DNA from: Epinephelus fuscoguttatus
Taxonomy: Eukaryota; Chordata; Actinopteri; Perciformes; Serranidae
Assembly: GCF_011397635.1 (NCBI RefSeq)
Contig: NC_064761.1
Location: 29,863,643 to 29,927,642, forward strand
Reading direction: 5' to 3'
DNA length: 64,000 bases
Shown here: positions 56,608 to 64,000 of the stretch, one piece after another
Layout of the letters: each line of letters opens with the position of its first letter
How positions within the stretch are numbered: the first letter of the stretch is position 1
The notes under the pieces: generated by a model
What the model saw: only the letters and a program-made list of their open reading frames with translations
Told to the model about the DNA's origin: nothing
Databases searched by the model: none
Translations under genes and position numbers: made by a program

Positions 56608-59600
56608 ATGGTAAGTGTAGAGGTAATAATTTAAACACAGTTCTCTTAATCAGTGATGCATTTATGATATAACTAATTGATCTCTTTTTTACTTTACTTT
56701 ACAGGAGTTGTTTTTAGGATTACTTCAGACCCGTGGATCTAAGACCTCATGGATCAGCTTGACCTTTCTATGCTCAAGTATGTAAATCTAATGCAGACTG
56801 AATCTTTAGCGTCCCATTTTTGACTTCACTTTTCTTCTGTGTATTACTTTTTCAAATGAATCCACATTACCTTATAACCTAATGTGTTGTCTCTGCCCTC
56901 CATCCTCAGTGGTGTGCATGTGGACGACAGTAGATGGCTGGTCCTACTTCTACTCTGACAACTACATGAACTGGCAGCAAGCTAGAGACTGGTGCCGGGA
57001 GCACTACACAGACATGGTGGCCATCCAGAACCAGGAGGAGATCAAGCATCTCGATAGCTGGCTGCCCAAGAAATCCACCTACTACTGGATTGGGATCCGC
57101 AAGATCAATGATGTCTGGACCTGGGTAGGAACAAACAAGGCTCTGACAGCAGAAGCAACCAACTGGGCAATTGGTGAACCAAACAATGGCAAGAGTGGAC
57201 ACAATACAGGGTTGAATGAGGACTGCGTGGAGATGTACATTAAAAGGAGTGCACAAGCCGGCAAATGGAATGATGAGCGGTGCGGGAAGCTGAAGACCGC
57301 TCTGTGCTACGCAGGTGAGCAAGAGTTAGGATGCAAGAGCTGCTCATTTTAACTGCCTTGGTTTAGTTCATTATTAGGGAATCTATTGATTTAGCTGTTT
57401 TAAATTATTAAATGATCATGATTTAAAATTAAAAGCTCAGATAAATAGTTCTATTTTATGCAAGCTATATAAAAATACTTCTTCTTCCTCCAGCTGCCTG
57501 TAAGAACGACTCATGCCTTTACGGAGAGTGTGTGGAAACCATCAACAGCCACAAGTGTGAGTGCTTTGAAGGCTTTTATGGAGAGCAGTGTGAGCAAGGT
57601 AAGAAAACACTACTTTAAAAGTTTTAAAGTTTAAGTCACTTTCAGCCAGGATCTCATATCTGATTATGTTTTGCTTTCTTTGTTGGCAGTTGTTAAGTGT
57701 AACGAAGATGAAGTGACCGTTCCGAATAAAGGAAGTGTAGAATGCACTCACAAGTACGGAGACTTCTCCTACGACTCCTCGTGCCAGTACGCCTGTGAGG
57801 AAGGATACCAGCTGAGTATGTCAAGACCTCTGATATGCACTGCCTCCAAACAGTGGTCAGAGCAGCCTCCTACATGTGAATGTGAGTATCACAAAGCTAC
57901 CAAAAAAAGTAAATGAAGTAGTGTGATACTGACCAATGTTATTGTGATCTCAAGTAATCATATTCGAAGCAACAGAGTTTTATTATCACAGTGATGGAGC
58001 CTGTTGTAATGTGTTGTTGATGGTCCTGTCGTCCACAGTGGTCCAGTGTCCGGAGCTGTCCAGCCCAGCAAGAGGATCCATGAAGTGCTCCGATCCTCTG
58101 GGTCCCTCCAGCTTCCAGTCCACCTGTGTGTTTACCTGTGATGAAGGCTACGTACTGGCTGGTTCTCCATCTAACACTCTGCAATGTGAAGCGTCAGGAT
58201 TTTGGAACGCCTCACAGCCATCATGTGTTGGTACGCCCGAATTTTTATGTTCTTACCTGGCTGGATTTTATACTTCACATTATATCGATGATATTTTGTA
58301 TTTAAGTCTATTATTACGAGGAAGAAGCTGTATGATGTTTTTGAAAAAGCTCCTGTTGACCTGTTTGGTTCCCCCTCTATTTTGCAGCTGTGCAGTGCCC
58401 TGATCTCCAGGAGCTGGACAATGGTGTTGTCAGGTGTGGAGATGATGTAGATAGGATGTTCAGCTACGAAAACACCTGCAGCTTCAGCTGCAACCCCGGC
58501 TACCACCTGGTGGGACCGAGCGAGGTGACCTGCACGTCAGCAGCTGAGTGGAGTCAGAGGATGCCTCGTTGTGAAGGTGAGGGCACACTTAATATTTAAT
58601 CCAAACCACCTTCAGATGATTAAGATTAGCTTTCTTGTTTGTGCCTTTGTTACAAACATACTAATTATACCTTCTTTTTTTTTTTGCTTTTCCTGTGTAG
58701 CCATCACTTGCCAGAATCCAGAGGGAGAAGCTCACCTCATCACCCTTTGCAGCCAACCTTTGTCTGACCTGCGGCCAGACTCCACCTGCAGGTTCAGCTG
58801 TGAAGAAGGCTTCGAACTGCGGGGAGCACACACCACTCAGTGCTCTGAGGATGGACAGTGGAGTGAAGCCATACCTACCTGCAAAGGTATGGTAGCTTAC
58901 GTTCACATAAATCTCTGCTCTAGTTTGCTACAGTTTTTACAGTTTTTGTTTTCTAATTTTGTTCTATGCCATGACATGTCATCATCTTGATTTTTCCTTT
59001 TTAGCAACTGGATGTCCTGTTCCTGAGATCCCCACAAATGTCCAGATCAGCTGCAGCCCCTCTCCGTCTTCACCTGTTTCTTCTGTGACTCAACATCCAC
59101 TTGGTATGGTGTGCACTTTCAGCTGCGACGAAGGTCATGAGCTGCAAGGTGCACTCAGCATGGACTGTGCAAATCCTGGCCAGTGGACCTCCACACCACC
59201 GAACTGCACAGGTATACACATGTACCCATTTTGCCTGCGCTATTTGTAATGCCTGCTAAAAGTGCATACATAAGCTACAGTGAGATCTCCTTTATGAATA
59301 TGTGAAGGTTACCATCTAAATTTTTGCTGTCTTCTCCCACACAGCGGTGAGATGCCCACTGCTCGAGGCGCCTGAAAACGGTCATATCAACTGCTCAAAC
59401 AGTGAATCAGTGTACAACTCACAGTGCTCCTTCGCATGCAATCAAGATTACTCATTAATCGGACATGAGCTGCTGACCTGTGATCGCCATGGCAATTGGA
59501 CTGGAGAGATACCCACCTGCAAAGGTAAAAGAGAGAGGCAACAAATGTTAGAAGAAATTTTAACATAAGAACCATATAAGAATACCAGAATAAGAGTTAA

Positions 59601-59952
59601 AGAGATCAAATATTAAATTGGTCATTTTTCCACAGCTCTCTCAACTCAGACTGCTGCCATCGCTTCTGTTGGGGTAGCTGGAGGCGCTCTGCTATCTGGT
59701 CTGTCTGTGGCTATGTGGATCCTGAAACGACTGAAGAAGAAAGCCACCAAGTTTGAGCTGAACAGGTGAGATAAACATTCACCTCTATCAAAGCATACAC
59801 TCTTTTTTCTTTTCTTTTCTTTTTTTTTTTTTAAAAAAAGCAAGTTTGTTGAATTGCAGTGCTCATTTCCTTCTTCTGTGTTTTCTAACAGCACCTCTGA
59901 GATAGAAGACCCTCCACAGTCCTACAAAAACAGCGTTGACAGCCTCATATAA
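56608..59952 (+). CDS. sele: Selectin with six sushi domains (E-selectin-like)
   Basis: Selectins are type I membrane lectins on activated endothelium, platelets or leukocytes that bind sialyl-Lewis-type glycans and mediate rolling. Exons: 56608-56610, 56705-56777, 56910-57314, 57494-57598, 57690-57881, 58039-58230, 58388-58576, 58701-58886, 59005-59211, 59345-59524, 59636-59765 and 59892-59952 (640 aa; human E-selectin 610). Signal peptide at about 1-35, then [19 protein letters not shown]. The C-type lectin (to 160) has the EPNN calcium/sugar motif, NEDCVE and WNDERC. One EGF domain (161-195) is followed by six sushi repeats (196-577). The TM segment is [20 protein letters not shown], followed by basic KRLKKK and a short tail. 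Six sushi repeats favour E- over P- (nine) or L-selectin (two), but teleost orthology is uncertain. Confidence 0.92.
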
Positions 59953-60425
59953 AACACATATTCAACATCAAAGGACAATTGTATATATCTGTAAAATACT
60001 TGGATGTGTGTCAGTCATATTAATGTGAACTGTAAGAATAATTTACATTGATATAATACATGTTAAATATGTCAGAGCTATGTATGGTGATAGAAAAGGT
60101 TTCCCCACCTTTGCATTTGTTGTATTATGTTTCCTTTAATGTCGTGATTTGCTCTGCCATGGTCAGACATGTATTTCCTCCCAAGGGGAGTTTTCTATTG
60201 AACATGTTGTTCTACAGCTTCATGAACATTCTGGAAATGTGGCTCTCTTCATGTTACTGTAAATGTTACATTGTGGGTGGATCGCCATGTCACTGCAGAA
60301 CTGTGAATAATTTCACAATATTAAAGTATTTATGTACTATTTATTTACCAGACGGTCGTTGTATTTGAAAAGCTCATTTATATTTCTGTATGTTTAAAGC
60401 AGTGCTATTTTTTATTCACAATAAA
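59953..60425 (+). other. Selectin 3' UTR
   Basis: The UTR runs from the TAA to an AATAAA at 60420-60425. No features are seen inside beyond AT-rich stretches. Confidence 0.6.
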
Positions 60426-60429
60426 AGGT

Positions 60430-61136
60430 CAAACTTATCATTTGCTTTTGGGCTTTTTTAATGCATCTTTCAATATCATGACCAGCTGTCAGTTTCAAAA
60501 AAAAAAAAAATAAAATAAAATATGTCGGCCATGTCATTACATTGATAGATGTTCCGAAGGTCAAGCCATCAACTCCATACACAACACCAACATTTTCCCA
60601 CACTTTGAACAGTGACATTTATCCTGACATTGCAGGACATTGTGTGTTTTTACAGAGTTCCAGGAAGAACTTTTTCCAAACAACCCAGACCTCTTGTCTC
60701 TTTCTGTCACCTCCTTTACAATGGACGGGGCAGAGATGAATAGTTGAATAACATGAGAGGTAAGCACGGCAGGAAGAGCTATATTGCTGTGGTAATCTGT
60801 TTTACACATCATCACCATTGTTTGTTCTACCAAATTCAGTCCTCTATATGTCAGCACTTCGGCAGAACCAGAAATAGATCTGATAGCTTCCATCAGACTG
60901 AGGGAGCGTCTGACAGTGTGGGCACTCTGTTTCTCTGTAATGTGCTTATTTTAAAACTTGGATTTTCAACATGTCAGGGTGCAGAGAAGCAGTGTCACTA
61001 AAACCTGTCTTCTAGGATACTGAAAAACACATTCTAGTGACAAGGCTTCCCTCCATGGTGCTATGTACAGTAGGCAAGAGTTTGTAGTCAGGAATATATC
61101 ACAGAAGCAAAACAGCCAAAGTGTCCAAGAACATAT
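60430..61136. other. Intergenic region downstream of the selectin
   Basis: No gene, repeat end or tandem array recognised. Confidence 0.45.
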
Positions 61137-61481
61137 AATTAAAGCTGTAGTAGGTAAGCTTTATAAAACCCACCTTTAAGAGACTCATCCACTCAATAAA
61201 CAAAAAACAGTTTTTCAGGTGAGAAACCAAACTTTTTCATCTCAGTTGTTTTTTGCATAGTTTCCATTGTGTTGTACGTACAATTGCTTCATTTAGATAG
61301 GTTCAAGTAGTAGTTTCTCTAGTTTAATTTGATGTGTTTCATTAGTGCTAGCTTTGAAGCTAAATGCTAAAAAGTTAGCTCTTTCATGGCTGCTAGGCAT
61401 GGGGAGGGTTGTAACTCTTCGAAAGTGTTTATTGTTCAACTGTTAAAATGCTGTTCAAATGTCAACCTCATTCAGGCTACA

Positions 61482-61485
<4 letters not shown>

Positions 61486-61542
<57 letters not shown>
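61486..61542 (+). repeat. (CA)n microsatellite
   Basis: Uninterrupted ACACAC run of about 50 bp preceded by GCGCGC. Confidence 0.95.
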
Positions 61543-61544
<2 letters not shown>

Positions 61545-61829
61545 CTAATACTTTATTATTCTTGATTTTATTTATTTTATCGTACTTATTTTTGTATTTA
61601 TGTTATATATTTCTATTTATTTTAATATTATAATTATTGTATTCTTACAAGTTTATTGTTCCTTCTTTATTGTTCATTAAAGTGTTTGAATACATTTAGC
61701 CTACTGTGAATCTTTTTTAAGCACAATAATTTAATTGTTACATCCATCCCCAGCTAGTGTTACAACTCACCCCGGTACTGGGGTACATTGTAACAATATA
61801 CCTCTTTGTATTTGACATTAATTTCCATA

Positions 61830-62345
61830 ATCTGTGATGGTGTAGTAGAGGTCAAAGTGTGTGTTATTTATAGCAGACAAATATGGGTACCTTGTATCAA
61901 AATTTAAGAGCTCTAACAAAAAACCCCACTGAGTTACACCAAATTGTCCCAAATGTAAAAGTCGTGCAGGCACTAGGTTGCATTGCCTGTGGGAATGCAA
62001 TACAGTTCAGGTATTCTGGAGGGCAATATGTGCAAACATTAGTATTGCAATAGGACAACAGGTGTCAGCAAATCGCACTTTTATGTTTTCTTGGAAATGT
62101 CCCCAGTTTTCTTTAACAACATGAGGAAGTGATTCAATCACTCTTAATGCTGGCAAGGAAAGCAATCATGGTGAAGTGGGTAGGAGATGACCCTCTCTCT
62201 GTTCTTACGTGGAAATCTCTGATACCCGAGGTCGTGACTCTTGAAAAATTGCGACATTACATAAATGGGAGGATTCATAATTTTCAGCAGAAATGGAAGA
62301 GACCATTGGAAAATCTCGGAGTTAAATACAATTTGGAACTGAACT
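61830..62345 (+). pseudogene. LINE-1-type ORF2 C-terminal fragment
   Basis: The plus strand at 62129-62347 reads QSLLMLARKAIMVKWVGDDP, then LTWKSLIPEV and TLEKLRHYINGRIHNFQQKW. This matches the last segment of L1 ORF2 (ARKAI...W, then TLEK). Just upstream another frame gives a GTLLHCLWECN-like Cys/His/Trp block. It is 5' truncated and frame-broken, in the opposite orientation to the copy at 7290-7780. Confidence 0.7.
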
Positions 62346-63436
62346 AACTGGACATATGCCTGAAATGGGACATTACGGGAATCTGACCCGTGTATGTGTT
62401 TCACTAGATTGACTTTCATGTTGTTTAAGTGCCGTGCTTCTCTCTTTTCACTTATTGACCAGTCTTGTAAACCTGTGAAAATTGTAAGAAAAACCTACCT
62501 TTGTGTCATATTTGCTGGAACTGTCACTATATCCACACAGCAGTACATGATACATCAACCTGGTCAAAAAAAGCTGTCCTTGAATGTCGGCATAATGCGC
62601 AGCTGGTTGCTGTTATAGTTTAATGACGCACGGCACCGTCAAGGGGCAAATGTGGCGGAACAAGAACCAAAGTTAAGACAGCGAAAGTCTGAGTTTGCTG
62701 GTTGGGTGGTGGATGGGTCGAGCAAACACCGACTTTCATCCGGGACAGCGGTGTTCGCGTCCTGTAAGATTCTAAAGCCAAACTCTGTTCTTTTTAACTA
62801 AACCTAACTATGTGTTTATGCTGCCTAAACCCAACCACGTGCGTTAGTTGCTGGAGTTAAAAAATGTCAGTTCGCATTGTTGTACCGACGTAGTGTGTTT
62901 ATTTTGAAAGAGACTGTATGTAAATGGTAAATTTCCTGTGAAAACTGAAGAGCAACAGGCAGAACTTGACATGGCATCTCAGAACGTCGACCATTAACAC
63001 ACCCAGGGTACCTTTCACATCGTATCTGGACGTGGAAAGTCAATGACCAAATGTTGAGGTCGAGGATGACAATGTGTTAGATACAGATGATCTGTGAAAA
63101 AAAGAAATCATATTACTCTGCCTCCTTGTATTGCTTAAAATGGCATAGAGAGCTGCAGGTATGAGTTTGAAAACCCACAGAAGAATTAGCGTTTTAGAAT
63201 CTTAATTCGTATTTGATCAGCACTTGCTGCTTTGACAATTTGACCGCAGTTCAGGAACAGCGCTTGATATGATTGACAGCTGCATCAGACACCCCTCAGC
63301 TCTGATAGGCTCTGATTATTTGTTCACAGTAGCAAATTCGTAGGGCTGCTGTGAAACCGCGCTTACTTAGGGCAACAAAACGTGCGTCAGTACAGTAGAC
63401 AACCAAGAAAGGATGGCAGAGAAGATTCCCACACAC

Positions 63437-63695
63437 CAGTGCAACTAAGCTGGACAGCCACTAAAAAGGTTCACAGGCTGAGATCAGTGCAAAAAATTCT
63501 GAAATTTAGGACATCCTTGCACAAAAAAAGTCAAGGACTGAAATTGCTTTTTATTTACTTTTTATTATTATTTTTTGCACTTTGTGCACCATTCTTTTTG
63601 TGCAAGGATGTTCTAAATAAATTGACTTTTTTTTGCATTGATTTCAGCCTGTGAACCTTTTTTTGTGTCTGTCCAGCCCAGTTGCACTGGTTTGA
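63437..63695. repeat. Inverted repeat (about 95-bp arms)
   Basis: CAGTGCAACTAAGCTGGACA and AAAGGTTCACAGGCTGA on the left pair with their complements at 63640-63695. GGACATCCTTGCACAAAAA pairs with TTTTTGTGCAAGGATGTTC. The loop is about 60 bp. It is a hairpin or snap-back repeat. Confidence 0.75.
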
Positions 63696-64000
63696 GAGTA
63701 TCTCTTTCAGTAGCAAATGCCATTAGAGGCAATAGGAGGAGGAGGGACATGATATTTTTTTCTCTCATAAAACACTTTGTTAATGTAGTGGCAGTTTCAG
63801 CAGATATGACATAAAGTTATTTTCATGATGTATTTTTCATGACCAACTGTAGCTTTAATTGCACGAATTGGCAAGATTCTGCATTTTAAAATCTCCTTTT
63901 ATGAGGGAAATATTACTGTGTGTTGGCACCAAGATTCAGTGGTGATCTGCACTGGGCTTTACTTTCATGTGAAACATTTTTGCATTGTTTGCGTTTCCTC

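Larger units (their letters stand above)
61143..63854. mobile_element. TTAA-flanked TIR element hosting an L1 fragment
   Basis: The left end reads TTAA then AGCTGTAGTAGGTAAGC. The right end reads CAACTGTAGCT then TTAA, so short inverted termini sit between TTAA copies (61139-61142 and 63855-63858). The interior is a patchwork: a CA microsatellite (about 61486-61542), an L1 ORF2 tail and a hairpin at 63437-63695. No transposase is visible. Class not assigned (piggyBac- or Kolobok-derived by target). Confidence 0.5.

Overview
This is vertebrate nuclear DNA, and the gene content points to a ray-finned (probably percomorph teleost) fish. Evidence is AT-rich intergenic DNA, GT-AG split genes with short exons, abundant Tc1/mariner, hAT, TTAA-target and Harbinger-like DNA transposons, and LINE remnants of fish type. 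Nothing bacterial (operons, ribosome binding sites, CRISPR) is present.

Five host genes were assembled exon by exon with consistent splice phases. (1) lpxn, minus strand, 5900 down past the left edge: leupaxin, an LD-motif/LIM focal-adhesion adaptor, 5' part only. (2) scyl3, plus strand, 8955-17541: SCY1-like pseudokinase 3, 13 coding exons, 782 aa. (3) firrm (C1orf112), minus strand, 39493-18622: FIGNL1-interacting regulator of recombination and mitosis, about 24 coding exons, 919 aa. It is convergent with scyl3, and the two share an overlapping poly(A)-signal region. (4) phpt1, minus strand, 53960-51701: 14-kDa phosphohistidine phosphatase, 3 coding exons, 119 aa. (5) A six-sushi selectin (E-selectin-like), plus strand, 56608-59952, 12 coding exons, 640 aa, with a TATA box and a kappaB site upstream. 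The scyl3-firrm-selectin order matches the human 1q24 block (SCYL3-C1orf112-METTL18-SELE). phpt1 and lpxn are neighbours here but not in human, and METTL18 was not seen.

The rest is a mosaic of nested mobile elements. The most striking is at 41487-44968, a giant palindrome with arms of roughly 0.7-0.9 kb and 9-bp near-perfect flanking repeats (Mutator-like architecture). Its left arm was split by a Tc1-superfamily element whose 350-aa transposase is open and has DD38E spacing (Intruder-like). A second, broken copy of the same family sits inside a hAT-type element (34116-37547) in a firrm intron. Others are a TTAA-flanked element carrying a THAP-domain fragment (25613-26630, Kolobok-like); a Harbinger-like MITE with a Myb-like fragment (31187-31787); a LINE 3' end cut by two DNA transposons (46.6-50.5 kb), one an unassigned element with repeated CGGTAGTGAC motifs; two L1-type ORF2 tails; an L2-type 3' end; nested MITEs in phpt1 intron 2; and a 38-bp minisatellite present in both scyl3 and firrm introns.

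The host genes have unrelated jobs (adhesion signalling, trafficking/adhesion pseudokinase, recombination control, phosphohistidine removal, leukocyte adhesion), so linkage here reflects ancestry rather than a pathway. All family names come from recognising motifs by eye; no database search was run.
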